64,000 nucleotides of DNA from Streptomyces sp. S.PNR 29 (lineage in GTDB: Bacteria > Actinomycetota > Actinomycetes > Streptomycetales > Streptomycetaceae). How positions within the stretch are numbered: position 1 is the stretch's first letter; each line of letters begins with the position of its first letter. Made by a program: the position numbers and the translations under genes. The notes under the pieces are model-generated. The model worked only from the letters and a program-made list of their open reading frames with translations, was not told the DNA's origin and ran no database searches. This document shows positions 50,239 to 58,845 of this stretch, one piece after another. The DNA is taken from contig NZ_JANUQM010000014.1 of assembly GCF_030386795.1 (NCBI RefSeq), forward strand, positions 1 through 64,000, read 5' to 3'.

Positions 50239-50249
50239 CCCAGACTGAG

Positions 50250-50282
50250 CCCTCGCCTTGCTTTGCAAGGCGGGGGTTTTTC
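50250..50282 (+). terminator. Rho-independent terminator of the peptide transporter operon
   Basis: CCCTCGCCTTGC (50250-50261) pairs with GCAAGGCGGGGG (50265-50276) around a TTT loop, followed by TTTTTC. It is a textbook intrinsic terminator, rare in such GC-rich DNA, 12 bp after the stop. Confidence 0.93.
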
Positions 50283-50301
50283 TGTGCGTAAGAATGGAAG
50301 G

Positions 50302-50958
50302 GTGCTCCAGGAACTTTTCAGCCCCTCCGTCCAGCATGCGCTCGAACTGATCGGCATCTTCGTCTTCGCGATCTCCGGTGCCCTGCTGGCCGTCCGCAAG
50401 AACTTCGACGTCTTCGGCATCGCCGTCCTCGCCGAGGTCACCGCGCTCGGCGGAGGGCTCTTCCGTGACCTGGTCATCGGGGCCGTGCCGCCCGCGGCCT
50501 TCACGGACCTGGGGTACTTCGTCACCCCGCTGCTCGCCGCGCTCCTGGTCTTCTTCCTCCACCCGCAGGTGGAGCGCATCCAGGCCGGCGTGAACGTCTT
50601 CGACGCGGCCGGGCTCGGCCTGTTCTGCGTCGCCGGGACGACCAAGGCGTACGAGTACGGACTCGGCCTGACCGCCTCCGCCTGCCTCGGCCTCGCGACC
50701 GCGGTGGGCGGCGGCGTGCTGCGGGACGTGCTCGCCAACGAGGTGCCCTCGCTGCTGCGCTGGGACCGCGACCTGTACGCGGTCCCGGCGATCGTCGGCG
50801 CCACGATGGTCGCCCTGTGCATCCGCTACGACGCCCTCACCCCACTCACCAGCACCCTCGCGGCGGTCACGGCCTTCGTGCTGCGGTTGCTCGCGATGCG
50901 GTTCCACTGGCGGGCGCCGCGTGCGTGGAATCGGCGGTCCACGGTGCGGGAGGAATAG
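50302..50958 (+). CDS. TRIC/UPF0126-type cation channel protein
   Basis: 218 residues from GTG 50302; GTG 50284 is an alternative. TAAGAAT at 50289-50295 could serve as -10 for a transcript beginning at GTG 50302, making it leaderless. Two copies of the YadS/TRIC module are visible: 'GIFVFAISGALLAVRKNFDV' with 'ALGGGLFRDLVIG', and 'DAAGLGLFCVAGTTKAYEYG' with 'AVGGGVLRDVLANEVP'. About seven membrane helices. Bacterial homologues of animal TRIC channels conduct monovalent cations; the physiological role here is unknown. Confidence 0.88.
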   Translation: MLQELFSPSVQHALELIGIFVFAISGALLAVRKNFDVFGIAVLAEVTALGGGLFRDLVIGAVPPAAFTDLGYFVTPLLAALLVFFLHPQVERIQAGVNVFDAAGLGLFCVAGTTKAYEYGLGLTASACLGLATAVGGGVLRDVLANEVPSLLRWDRDLYAVPAIVGATMVALCIRYDALTPLTSTLAAVTAFVLRLLAMRFHWRAPRAWNRRSTVREE

Positions 50959-51044
50959 TGCGCGTGGTTCTGCCGGTGCCGGGGTGGGGTGGGTGCGGTT
51001 GCCGGGGTGTGTTGGCGGCGGTTGCCGGGCTGTGCCGGCGGTGG

Positions 51045-52259
51045 TCACGGCCTTCGTGCCGCGGTTGATCGTGGTGCGGTTCCACTGGCGAGCGCCGCGT
51101 GCGGGGAACCGGCGGTCGACGATGCGGGAGGAACAGGGCCGGTGCGGGCCTGTCCCATCAGTTCCGTGAGCCAGCGGAACGCCGGGACCACCTGGGGCCG
51201 CCACAGCGCCATCGTGTGGCCGCCCGCGCTCTTCGGGATGTACACCACGCGCACGGTGGTCGGCGCCTTGGCGATCTGTTCCAGGGACACGGCCGCCTCG
51301 TAGCCGTCGTGCGGCTGGCCGGAGAGGTAGAGGGCGATCGCGGGCGGGGTGCGGGACTCCCGCAGCAGCACATAGGGGTTGTTCGCGGCGCGCAGGGCCG
51401 GGTTCTGGGCGGCGAGCGAGGCACGTTCGTCGACCGGGTCGTTGTAGCCGGACAGGCTCACCGCGGCCCGGTAGCGGTCCGGGTGGGCGACGGCGAGCTT
51501 GACCGCGCAGTGCGCGCCCGCCGAGTACCCGGCGACCGCCCACCCGCGCGGCGCGGGCTCGGCCCGGAAGTTGTCCATGACCATCATCGGCACGTCCACG
51601 CTCAGCCAGGTGTCGGCGTCGACCGTGCCCGGGATGTTGGCGCAGCCGGTGTCCACCCCGGCCAGCAGATTGGTCCGCGGCGCCACCAGGATGAACGGCG
51701 CCACCTGGCCGCCGCGCATCAGCCGCCCCAGCTGCTGCTGCGCGTGCAGCGACCCGAACCAGGCCTTCGCCGAGCCCGGATACCCCGGCAGCAGTTCGAC
51801 GACCGGGAACCTGTGGTGCCGGTAGGCGGGTTGGCCGTACTGCGGCGGCAGCCAGACATAGACCTCGGCGTTCACGCCCGACACCCGGCCCTTGAGCTGG
51901 GTGACCCGCACCCCGTTCATCCCCGGTCCGTTCGCGGGCCCGAAGGTCTGCCGGACCTTCGGCAGCCGCTTCAGCGCGATTCCGCCGGTGCCGTTCGTGC
52001 CCAGGTCCGCGGCCTGCTGCACATGGTTCCCGGTGCCGAGCAGGTCGGCCCAGTTGTCGTACAGATTGTTGGCGTTGTTCACCAGCACGAAGACCAGCGA
52101 CACGGCCGTGCCCTGCGCGAACAGCAGCATCAGCACCCGGGCCACGGCGCGCAGGGCCCGGGGCCCCCGTATCCGCGACCACAGGACGAGCGGCAGCGCG
52201 ACGGCCACGACGGACAGCACGATCAGCGTGTAGAGGAACGCAGTCCCGGTGAGGCTCAT
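51045..52259 (-). CDS. membrane-anchored alpha/beta-hydrolase (esterase D-like)
   Basis: 404 residues from ATG 52259 ('MSLTGTAFLYTLIVLSVVAV'). Two or three N-terminal membrane helices (to about residue 65) precede an extracellular esterase domain. The nucleophile elbow is GYSAGAHCA, the catalytic His lies in GGHTMALW, and an oxyanion region reads 'FPVVELLPGYPGSAKAWFG'. The domain resembles the mycolyltransferase/esterase D group. The last 30 residues are Pro/Ala/Arg-rich. Substrate unknown. Confidence 0.85.
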   Translation of the reverse strand: MSLTGTAFLYTLIVLSVVAVALPLVLWSRIRGPRALRAVARVLMLLFAQGTAVSLVFVLVNNANNLYDNWADLLGTGNHVQQAADLGTNGTGGIALKRLPKVRQTFGPANGPGMNGVRVTQLKGRVSGVNAEVYVWLPPQYGQPAYRHHRFPVVELLPGYPGSAKAWFGSLHAQQQLGRLMRGGQVAPFILVAPRTNLLAGVDTGCANIPGTVDADTWLSVDVPMMVMDNFRAEPAPRGWAVAGYSAGAHCAVKLAVAHPDRYRAAVSLSGYNDPVDERASLAAQNPALRAANNPYVLLRESRTPPAIALYLSGQPHDGYEAAVSLEQIAKAPTTVRVVYIPKSAGGHTMALWRPQVVPAFRWLTELMGQARTGPVPPASSTAGSPHAALASGTAPRSTAARRP

Positions 52260-52404
52260 GCCCCCGTAGAGGCGAAGGGCGGGCCCGGGGTTCACGGACG
52301 AGTCCGGACACTTACCGAGAAATTGCCGGACCCTCACCCTCGGTCTCATCGCGACCCTCGGGCAAAAGCTACCGCTTAGTAATTTCTTGTTGTACCGTTC
52401 AGCC

Positions 52405-53265
52405 ATGCCAGAAGCAGCCTTCGCAGCGGACACCCGGGCCACCGTCGGCGACAGCGAGTTCGACCGGGACACCGCGGTCACCCTGCGCGAACCCGGCGTC
52501 TACGAAGCGGACCTCTCCGCCGGCTGGACCGTCTTCGGCGCGGTCAACGGCGGCTATCTGCTGGCCGTCCTGGGCCGCGCCCTCGCGGACGCCCTGCCGC
52601 ACCCCGACCCGTTCACCGTCTCGGCCCACTATCTGACCGCCTCCCGGCCGGGCCCGGCGGTCGTCCGCACCGACGTCGTGCGCACCGGGCGGACCCTGTC
52701 GACCGGCCAGGCCTCCCTCTTCCAGTACGACGAGCAGGGCCGAGAGGTCGAACGCATCCGCGTCCTCGCCTCCTACGGCGACCTGGACACGCTGCCGGCC
52801 GACGTCCGCACCACCGCCGAGCCGCCCGCCATCCCGCCGATGGAGCAGTGCTTCGGCCCCGAGGACGCACCGGCCCCCACCTCCGGCGGCGAGCCCATCG
52901 CCGACCGGCTGATGCTCAGGCTCGACCCGTCGACCCTGGGCTGGGCGCTGGGCAAGCCGTCGGGCAGGGGCGAGATGCGGTCCTGGTTCGGGCTCGCCGA
53001 CGGCCGCGATGCCGACCCCTTCTCGCTGCTCCTGGCGGTCGACGCCCTGCCCCCGACCGCGTTCGAGCTGGGGCTGACCGGCTGGGTGCCGACGGTCGAG
53101 CTGACCGTGCACATCCGGTGCCGCCCGGCGCCCGGCCCGGTGCGGGTGTCGATCGCCACCCGCAACCTCGCCGGCGGCTTCCTGGAGGAGGACGCCGAGG
53201 TGTGGGACAGCGCCGGGCGGCTGGTGGCGCAGTCCCGGCAACTGGCGCGGGTCAGGCTCGGCTGA
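52405..53265 (+). CDS. acyl-CoA thioesterase family protein (double hotdog)
   Basis: 286 residues from ATG 52405. The first hotdog unit has 'WTVFGAVNGGYLLAVLGRAL' and 'HYLTASRPGPAVVRTDVVRT'; the second has 'SLLLAVDALPPTAFELGLTG' and 'LVAQSRQLARVRLG'. The pattern is that of TesB-like thioesterases common in actinobacteria. Its 3' end overlaps the convergent gene by 14 bp, so antisense pairing of the two transcripts is possible. Substrate unknown. Confidence 0.85.
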   Translation: MPEAAFAADTRATVGDSEFDRDTAVTLREPGVYEADLSAGWTVFGAVNGGYLLAVLGRALADALPHPDPFTVSAHYLTASRPGPAVVRTDVVRTGRTLSTGQASLFQYDEQGREVERIRVLASYGDLDTLPADVRTTAEPPAIPPMEQCFGPEDAPAPTSGGEPIADRLMLRLDPSTLGWALGKPSGRGEMRSWFGLADGRDADPFSLLLAVDALPPTAFELGLTGWVPTVELTVHIRCRPAPGPVRVSIATRNLAGGFLEEDAEVWDSAGRLVAQSRQLARVRLG

Positions 53266-53839
53266 GGGGCCGGCGCCCCAGCCAGGCCGCCAACCGGCCG
53301 TGGGCGTCCGCCCCTTCCGGGGCGGGCAGCACCGCATCGAACGGGGTGTCGCCACCGCGACCCTCCTCCGGGAGCACCCGGTGCGCGACGGCGAGCGCGA
53401 ACTCGGCAGGCTCCGGGTCGAGTACCAGCGGGTGGCCGAGGGCCTCGGAGAGGTCCCAGGTGTGGGCGACGGCCTCCATCACGTACCCCGCCAACGCGGC
53501 CCGCCCCGGTGCCTCGCCCCACGGCACCCGCACCGGCGCGTCCAGGCGTGCGCCGTCGGCCCAGGCCCGCTGCACACGCGTGCGTGCCTCGTCGTAGGCG
53601 GCCGGCCAGCCGTCGTCCTCGACGCCTTCCACGAACGGCCGAACGGACAGGCCGTCGCCGCCCTCGCCGACGACCGCGATGCGCAGCGTGCCGCCGACGA
53701 GGTGGCTCAGCAGCGCCCGCACGTCGAACTCGGTGCACGGGGTCGGCCCGTCCAACTGCTCCGGTCGCACGGTCTTGATGAGCGCGGCGGCCTGGTCCGC
53801 GGCGTGGGCGTAGAGGGGGCGGGGATCGGTGACGTTCAT
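53252..53839 (-). CDS. mycothiol-dependent MDMPI/DinB-like protein (TIGR03086 type)
   Basis: 195 residues from ATG 53839. The N-terminal four-helix bundle has 'AADQAAALIKTVRPEQLDGP', 'TPCTEFDVRALLSHLVGG' and 'VMEAVAHTWDLSEALG', with the histidines that coordinate metal in the maleylpyruvate isomerase/DinB superfamily. Members act in mycothiol-dependent detoxification or are uncharacterised. It is divergent from a WYL regulator, its probable controller. Confidence 0.83.
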   Translation of the reverse strand: MNVTDPRPLYAHAADQAAALIKTVRPEQLDGPTPCTEFDVRALLSHLVGGTLRIAVVGEGGDGLSVRPFVEGVEDDGWPAAYDEARTRVQRAWADGARLDAPVRVPWGEAPGRAALAGYVMEAVAHTWDLSEALGHPLVLDPEPAEFALAVAHRVLPEEGRGGDTPFDAVLPAPEGADAHGRLAAWLGRRPLSRA

Positions 53840-53883
53840 GGACGGCTCCTTTCGTCAGTGGCCGTGAGCTTCGCCGGATAACC

Positions 53884-53898
53884 TGACAACCTCCGTCA
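53884..53898. promoter_or_regulatory. possible operator between MDMPI-like and WYL genes
   Basis: TGAC-N7-GTCA (53884-53898) is a short dyad in the 98-bp divergent promoter region, where a WYL/YafY regulator would be expected to bind. Adjacent TGACAAC and GTCAAC also read as a near direct repeat. Short and unproven. Confidence 0.3.
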
Positions 53899-53937
53899 AC
53901 ATTTGCCGGAATCCCCGAGCAACGGGATTCTGAGTGC

Positions 53938-55026
53938 GTGAAGTCCGACCGCCTGCTGTCGATCCTGCTGCTCCTGCAGACCCGCGGCCGCGTCCCCGCA
54001 CGCGAACTCGCCGAGCGGCTGGAGGTGTCGGTGCGCACCATCTACCGCGATGTGGAGGCCCTGTCCGCCGCCGGCGTGCCGGTGTACGCCGAACGGGGAC
54101 GGCACGGCGGCATCGAGCTGCTCGCCGGGTTCCGTACGGACGTCACGGGGCTGACCGCCGACGAGTCCCGCGCGCTGTTCATTCTGGCCGCGCAGGGCGC
54201 GCACGCCGCCCTCGGTCTGGACGCCGCGCTCGGCTCGGCGCTGCGCAAGGTGATGGCGGCCCTTCCGGCACCGCACCGCCCGGCCGCCGAGGTGACCAGC
54301 CGGCGCGTCCTCGTCGACGCCACCCGCTGGAAGAGCGGCCCGCAGACGGCCGTGGACCTGGAGGTGCTCCAGGACGCGGTCTTCGCGGACCGCCGGCTGC
54401 GTCTGCGCTACCGGCACAGCGGCGAGCAGAAGACGCGGACCTACACCGTCGACCCGTACGGCCTCGTCTCCAAGGCGGGCGTCTGGTACCTGGTCGCCGA
54501 CCGGCGGGCGGCGCCACGGCTCTTCCGAGCCGACCGGGTGCGCTCGGCGACCGTCCTGGACGACCCCGTGCGGCGCCGGCCGGGCGTCGAACTCGCCGAC
54601 GCCTGGGAGGTGCTGCGCCGCCAGGTGGAGGAGCGCCCCGGCGGACTCGACGTCACCGTCCGTGTGCGCCGGGACCGCCTGGACATGTTCCTGCGCATCA
54701 ACACGGCCTCGCTGGCCGCACCGCCCGAGCCGCCCGAGCCGTCCGGGGACGGTGGTGCGAGCGACTGGGTGACCGTCCGGCTGTCGTACGGCGTCGTCGG
54801 CGAGGCCCGTCAACTGCTGCAGTTCGCCGACACCGTGGAGGTCATCGCCCCGCCCGAGGTGCGTGAGGAACTGGCCCGGGCGGCTGCTTCTGTCACGGAG
54901 CTGTACCAGCGCGGCCCCGGCGAGGGGGACGGGGGTGCGGGGAGAAGGCCAGGTCAGATGGGCGCTCTTGGGTCTGCTTCGCCTCCCGCACAGGCCGGGC
55001 ACAGGCCGGCCCCAAGTCAGCCCTAA
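53938..55026 (+). CDS. YafY-type HTH-WYL transcriptional regulator
   Basis: 362 residues from GTG 53938. The N-terminal helix-turn-helix reads 'RLLSILLLLQTRGRVPAREL' and 'RLEVSVRTIYRDVEALSAAG'. The WYL domain (about 145-205) contains 'VDPYGLVSKAGVWYLVADRR'. A WCX C-terminal domain follows to about residue 325. WYL domains sense nucleic acid or small ligands. The final 35 residues are low complexity. Likely regulates the divergent MDMPI-like gene. Confidence 0.9.
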   Translation: MKSDRLLSILLLLQTRGRVPARELAERLEVSVRTIYRDVEALSAAGVPVYAERGRHGGIELLAGFRTDVTGLTADESRALFILAAQGAHAALGLDAALGSALRKVMAALPAPHRPAAEVTSRRVLVDATRWKSGPQTAVDLEVLQDAVFADRRLRLRYRHSGEQKTRTYTVDPYGLVSKAGVWYLVADRRAAPRLFRADRVRSATVLDDPVRRRPGVELADAWEVLRRQVEERPGGLDVTVRVRRDRLDMFLRINTASLAAPPEPPEPSGDGGASDWVTVRLSYGVVGEARQLLQFADTVEVIAPPEVREELARAAASVTELYQRGPGEGDGGAGRRPGQMGALGSASPPAQAGHRPAPSQP

Positions 55027-55084
55027 GTGCCGTTGGTTGAGTGCCCGCCTCAGGTCTCCCTCATCGGTCTTGGAGCTGGTTCTC

Positions 55085-55474
55085 ATGAAGCGTGCGCGTC
55101 TCGTCCCCGCCGTGACCCTGCTGGTGCTCGCCCCGCCGGCCCTGGTGGCCTGCGGCTCGGGCGACTCGGGATCGTCGTCCTCGAACAGCGGCAGCGCCGG
55201 GCAGCAGGCCTGCCAGGCGCCGTCCGGGATGACGAGCGGCAACCCGTCGGGGCGGCCGAGCGGGGCACCCTCGGGGGCGCCTTCCGGCGCTCCGTCCGGT
55301 GCTCCGTCGGCGGGCGCCTCGGGACGGCCGAGCGGAGCGCCCTCGGGCATGCCCAGCGGCGCCCCCGGGGGTGGTCAGGGCGGCCCGGGCGGTGGTCAGG
55401 GTGGGGGCTGCGGCGGACCGGGCGGCGGCGCGGGCGGACAGGGACAGCAGGGGCAGCAGGCTCGGCAGGGCTGA
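55085..55474 (+). CDS. small lipoprotein with PSGAPSG repeats
   Basis: 129 residues from ATG 55085. A signal peptide 'ARLVPAVTLLVLAPPALVAC' ends in a good lipobox (LVAC). The mature part is low complexity: Ser/Gly tether, one Cys, then repeated PSGAPSG units (about residues 50-95) and a Gly/Gln-rich end with another Cys. No enzyme domain. It is probably a flexible surface or spacer lipoprotein; function unknown. Confidence 0.75.
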   Translation: MKRARLVPAVTLLVLAPPALVACGSGDSGSSSSNSGSAGQQACQAPSGMTSGNPSGRPSGAPSGAPSGAPSGAPSAGASGRPSGAPSGMPSGAPGGGQGGPGGGQGGGCGGPGGGAGGQGQQGQQARQG

Positions 55475-55490
55475 CCCGGGAGTCGTACGG

Positions 55491-55529
55491 CAGGGGTGGC
55501 GTGCCCGGCGGACGGGCGTGCCGCCCCTG
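55491..55529 (+). terminator. terminator after the PSGAPSG lipoprotein
   Basis: CAGGGGTGGCGTGCCCG (55491-55507) pairs with CGGGCGTGCCGCCCCTG (55513-55529): 17 pairs including three G-U that work only in the plus-strand RNA, with a 5-base loop. Confidence 0.7.
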
Positions 55530-55543
55530 TGCGCTGCCGGCGG

Positions 55544-56170
55544 TCAGTCCAGCCAGTGGTGACGGCCGATGCTGATCAGGCGCATGCGGCGGGTCGCGAG
55601 CCGGGTGATCCGCGCCCGCTCCTCCTCCGGGGCTTCGAGCGCTTCCAGGAAGAGCGAGGCCGTGATCAGCATCTGGTCGACGTAGAGGCCCGCGAGCATC
55701 AGCAGGTCGTCGTCGCTCCAGCCCTCGGACGCCGGGTCCTTGGCGAGTTCGGTCTTGACCTCCTCGGCGAACCGGGCCAGTTGTTCCCGGATGGCCTCCC
55801 GGACCGGCTGGACTCCGCCATGTCGCTCGCGGGCGATAAACCGGACATGTGCGGGGTACGCGTTCACGTGGCGGGCGATCAGCTCGATGGCGCGTGTGAT
55901 GCGTTCGTCGCTGTCGCCCGCCGTGGACACCGTCGTCCGGATCATCGGGTGCAGGCTGCCCAGAGCCTCCTCGACCAGCGCCACGCCGAGGTCGGCCGTG
56001 GAGCGGAAGTGCCGGTAGAAGGCGGTCGGGGCGACGCCGACCGCGCGCGTGACCTCGCGCAGGCCCAGGCTGCTCAGGCTCTGCTCCTCCAGCAGTTCCA
56101 GGGCCGCGTCCAGGAGTGACTGCCGGGTCTTCTGCTTCTGGGCCTGCCGGATGCCGAAGGTGTGACTCAT
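55544..56170 (-). CDS. TetR-family regulator (FabR-like)
   Basis: 208 residues from ATG 56170. The N-terminal HTH is 'TRQSLLDAALELLEEQSLSS' then 'LREVTRAVGVAPTAFYRHFR'. The C-terminal domain ('RHVNAYPAHVRFIARERHGG') resembles the FabR-type group, which senses acyl chains and controls membrane-lipid genes. It is divergent from two small membrane proteins and a 28-bp palindrome lies between, the likely operator. Confidence 0.88.
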   Translation of the reverse strand: MSHTFGIRQAQKQKTRQSLLDAALELLEEQSLSSLGLREVTRAVGVAPTAFYRHFRSTADLGVALVEEALGSLHPMIRTTVSTAGDSDERITRAIELIARHVNAYPAHVRFIARERHGGVQPVREAIREQLARFAEEVKTELAKDPASEGWSDDDLLMLAGLYVDQMLITASLFLEALEAPEEERARITRLATRRMRLISIGRHHWLD

Positions 56171-56235
56171 ACCATGCAGTTAACAACTGTTCTCTGTAAT
56201 TGGAAAGCCGTAGGGGGCGCTAGACTGGGCAGTCA

Positions 56236-56263
56236 GTGAACAAGTGTAACTACAAACGTTCAC
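56236..56263. promoter_or_regulatory. palindromic operator candidate for the TetR regulator
   Basis: GTGAAC...TGTAACTACA...GTTCAC spans 56236-56263; 10 of 14 base pairs are symmetric, including the outer six and an inner TGTA/TACA block. It lies between the divergent TetR gene and the small membrane-protein genes. Confidence 0.6.
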
Positions 56264-56302
56264 CGAACCGTCCTCAACAGGACCCGGAAGGGATCTGGTC
56301 CC

Positions 56303-56467
56303 ATGCTGTTCCTCGTCGCCGCACTGCTGATGCTGGGCGTGGTGGTGGGCACCGTGGCCCACGCACCGCTCGGCTTCAGTGTCGCCGTCGCCATCGGCAT
56401 CGCCGTCTGGCTCGCCGTCTTCGCGATGCGCGAACGGCACGGCCGCCGCCGCGGCACGTCCCACTGA
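56303..56467 (+). CDS. small membrane protein (54 aa)
   Basis: ATG 56303 follows GGAAGGGA and encodes 54 residues: two hydrophobic stretches ('MLFLVAALLMLGVVVGTVAH' and 'FSVAVAIGIAVWLAVFAM') and a basic tail 'RERHGRRRGTSH'. It is a two-helix membrane protein without a known motif. It lies downstream of the palindrome and probably shares a transcript with the DUF4190-like gene, so both may be TetR targets. Confidence 0.65.
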   Translation: MLFLVAALLMLGVVVGTVAHAPLGFSVAVAIGIAVWLAVFAMRERHGRRRGTSH

Positions 56468-56517
56468 CCACCACCTGTCCGTCCGAACGTCCCACTGACC
56501 GTCGGGAGCTGATCACC

Positions 56518-56784
56518 ATGCACCTCACCGCACCGGCGACCCGCCGCACCGGTATCCGCGATGCCGACGGCATGGCCGTCGCGTCCTTCATCCTGGGCCT
56601 CATCGGCCTCCTCGTCTTCAACGTCTTCCTCGGCCCCGCCGCCATCGTGCTGGCCGGAGTGGCCCTGTGGCGCGGCACCGCCCGGCGTGGCCGCGCGTAC
56701 CTGGGCATCGGCCTGGGCGTCGCCGACCTGCTGGTCCTGCTGGCCTTCGTGCAGGCCGACCACACGGTGTCCTGGAGCTTCTGA
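56518..56784 (+). CDS. DUF4190-like small membrane protein
   Basis: 88 residues from ATG 56518 with GGGAG upstream. The pattern 'ADGMAVASFILGLIGLLVFN' followed by 'LGPAAIVLAGVALWRGTARR' and 'GRAYLGIGLGVADLLVLLAF' is that of DUF4190/DUF4352-associated two-helix membrane proteins. Function unknown. It lies 50 bp after the 54-residue protein in the same direction. Confidence 0.75.
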   Translation: MHLTAPATRRTGIRDADGMAVASFILGLIGLLVFNVFLGPAAIVLAGVALWRGTARRGRAYLGIGLGVADLLVLLAFVQADHTVSWSF

Positions 56785-56911
56785 ACCGCCGGCAGGGCCG
56801 CGACCGGCCGGGGACCCCGAGGACGACGGGGCGCGCGGCCGGACGACCGCCGGAGAACCGGCCGACCTTGACCTGAGACCGGCCAGGAACGCCCCGTAGA
56901 ATCGGGGCACC

Positions 56912-58081
56912 ATGGCTTACCTCGACCACGCCGCGACCACCCCGATGCTTCCCGAGGCAGTCGAGGCACTCACCGCGCACCTGAGCGTCACCGGCAACGC
57001 CTCCTCCCTCCACGCATCCGGCCGGCAGGCCCGCCGTACGGTCGAGGAGGCCCGCGAGACCCTCGCGGAAGCGCTCCGCGCCCGCCCGAGCGAGGTCGTC
57101 TTCACCTCCGGCGGCACCGAGGCCGACAACCTCGCGGTCAAGGGCCTGTACTGGTCCCGCCGCGGCGCCGACCCGGCCCGTACCCGCGTTCTGGCCAGCC
57201 CCGTCGAGCACCACGCCGTCCTGGACGCCGTCCACTGGCTCGGCGAGCACGAGGGCGCCACCGTCGAGTACCTCCCGGTCGACACCTACGGCCGCGTCCA
57301 CCCCGAGGCCCTGCGCGAGGCCATCGCCCGCGACCCCGACGACGTGGCCCTGGCCACCGTGATGTGGGCGAACAACGAGATCGGCACGATCATGCCGGTC
57401 CGGGAACTCGCCGACGTCGCAGGGGAGTTCGGCGTCCCGCTGCACGCCGACGCGGTCCAGGCCTTCGGTCAGGTCCCCGTCGACTTCGCCGCCTCCGGCC
57501 TCGCCGCGATGACCGTGTCCGGCCACAAGATCGGCGGCCCCTACGGCATCGGCGCGCTGATCCTCGGCCGGGAGCACAGCCCCGTGCCCGTCCTGCACGG
57601 CGGCGGCCAGGAGCGCCACGTCCGCTCCGGCACCCTCGACGTCCCCGCGGTCGCCTCCTTCGCGGTCGCCGGCCGGCTGGCCGCCCAGCAGCGCGAGTGG
57701 TTCGCCCGCGAGATCGGCGCGCTGCGCGACGCCCTGGTCGAAGCGGTCCGTACGGCGGTCCCCGACGCGATCCTCGGCGGGGACCCGTCGCCCGAGGGGC
57801 GCCTTCCGGCCAACGCGCACTTCACCTTCCCGGGCTGCGAGGGCGACTCGCTGCTGCTCCTGCTGGACGCACAGGGCATCGAGTGCTCCACCGGCTCCGC
57901 CTGCACCGCGGGCGTCGCCCAGCCCAGCCACGTCCTCCTCGCCACCGGCACCGATCCCGACCTGGCCCGCGGCACCCTCCGCTTCTCCCTCGGCCACACC
58001 TCCACGGAAGCCGACGTCGAGGCCGTCGCGAAGGCCATCGGCCCGGCGGTCGAACGAGCTCGCGCGGCGGGGCTGACGTAA
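56912..58081 (+). CDS. cysteine desulfurase (IscS/NifS type)
   Basis: 389 residues from ATG 56912. It removes sulfur from cysteine as an enzyme persulfide. Motifs: '[19 protein letters not shown]', '[13 protein letters not shown]', '[18 protein letters not shown]', the PLP lysine in [15 protein letters not shown], and the catalytic Cys in STGSACTAG. The nearby mnmA makes it the likely sulfur donor for tRNA 2-thiouridine, as in other actinobacteria; it may also serve other sulfur pathways. Confidence 0.94.
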   Translation: MAYLDHAATTPMLPEAVEALTAHLSVTGNASSLHASGRQARRTVEEARETLAEALRARPSEVVFTSGGTEADNLAVKGLYWSRRGADPARTRVLASPVEHHAVLDAVHWLGEHEGATVEYLPVDTYGRVHPEALREAIARDPDDVALATVMWANNEIGTIMPVRELADVAGEFGVPLHADAVQAFGQVPVDFAASGLAAMTVSGHKIGGPYGIGALILGREHSPVPVLHGGGQERHVRSGTLDVPAVASFAVAGRLAAQQREWFAREIGALRDALVEAVRTAVPDAILGGDPSPEGRLPANAHFTFPGCEGDSLLLLLDAQGIECSTGSACTAGVAQPSHVLLATGTDPDLARGTLRFSLGHTSTEADVEAVAKAIGPAVERARAAGLT

Positions 58082-58119
58082 CGGCCGGACCGACGTAGCA
58101 GCGCCGATGTGCCGGGGCG

Positions 58120-58785
58120 CTATGCCCGAGCCGTGTGCGCCCGCTCCACCAGCTTCATGTACCGGTCCCAGTCCCAGTGCGGCCCCGGATCGGTGTGGTC
58201 GGTGCCCGGGACCTCGACGTGGCCGATGATGTGCTCGCGGTCGACGGGGATGCCGTAGCGCTTGCATATCCCCGCCGTGAGCCGCGCGGAGGCCGCGTAC
58301 ATCTCGTCCGTGAAGTCCTGCGGGCGGTCCACGAAGCCCTCGTGCTCGATGCCGATGCTCCGCTCGTTGTAGTCGCGGTTGCCCGCGTGGTACGCCACGT
58401 CCAGTTCGCGGATCATCTGCGTGATGCGCCCGTCCTTGCGGACGATGTAGTGCGCGGCCGCCTGGTGCTCCGGGTCCTGGAACGCCTTCACCGCGCTGGC
58501 GAAGCTGCCCTGCGTCACATGGACGACCACCATGTCGATGCCGTAGTCGTCGGGCCGGTCCGCGAGCCGCCAGTTCGCCTCCGACGCCGCCACCCACCGG
58601 GCGCCGGTGTAGTCGACCTCGCCCGCCTTGCGGGGCTTCTCGACCCCGGGCACCCGCCACCACAGGCGGCCCAGCTCGTCACGGGCCAGCACGGCCGAGC
58701 CCACGGCGGCCGCCGTCCCGCCGATGAGCAGGGCCCGCCGCCCGATGCGCCGGTCCGCGTCCTTGGATGCTCGTCTCGCCCCCAT
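58120..58785 (-). CDS. N-acetylmuramoyl-L-alanine amidase (Amidase_2), Tat-type signal
   Basis: 221 residues from ATG 58785. The N-terminus '[20 protein letters not shown]' is a twin-arginine-like signal, probably a Tat anchor. The amidase_2/PGRP domain (about 75-215) has '[20 protein letters not shown]', '[16 protein letters not shown]', '[20 protein letters not shown]' and '[20 protein letters not shown]', giving the zinc histidines. It cleaves the amide bond of peptidoglycan outside the membrane. It is divergent from mnmA. Confidence 0.88.
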   Translation of the reverse strand: MGARRASKDADRRIGRRALLIGGTAAAVGSAVLARDELGRLWWRVPGVEKPRKAGEVDYTGARWVAASEANWRLADRPDDYGIDMVVVHVTQGSFASAVKAFQDPEHQAAAHYIVRKDGRITQMIRELDVAYHAGNRDYNERSIGIEHEGFVDRPQDFTDEMYAASARLTAGICKRYGIPVDREHIIGHVEVPGTDHTDPGPHWDWDRYMKLVERAHTARA

Positions 58786-58845
58786 GTGATCGTCAACGGA
58801 TACCCGCGGGCTCCGGTTCCCGCGCCCCCGTACCCTGGAAGGGTT

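Noticed and set aside
55217-55440. Short tandem repeats resembling a CRISPR or satellite
   Set aside because: They are in-frame codon repeats for PSGAPSG in a lipoprotein, without regular spacers.
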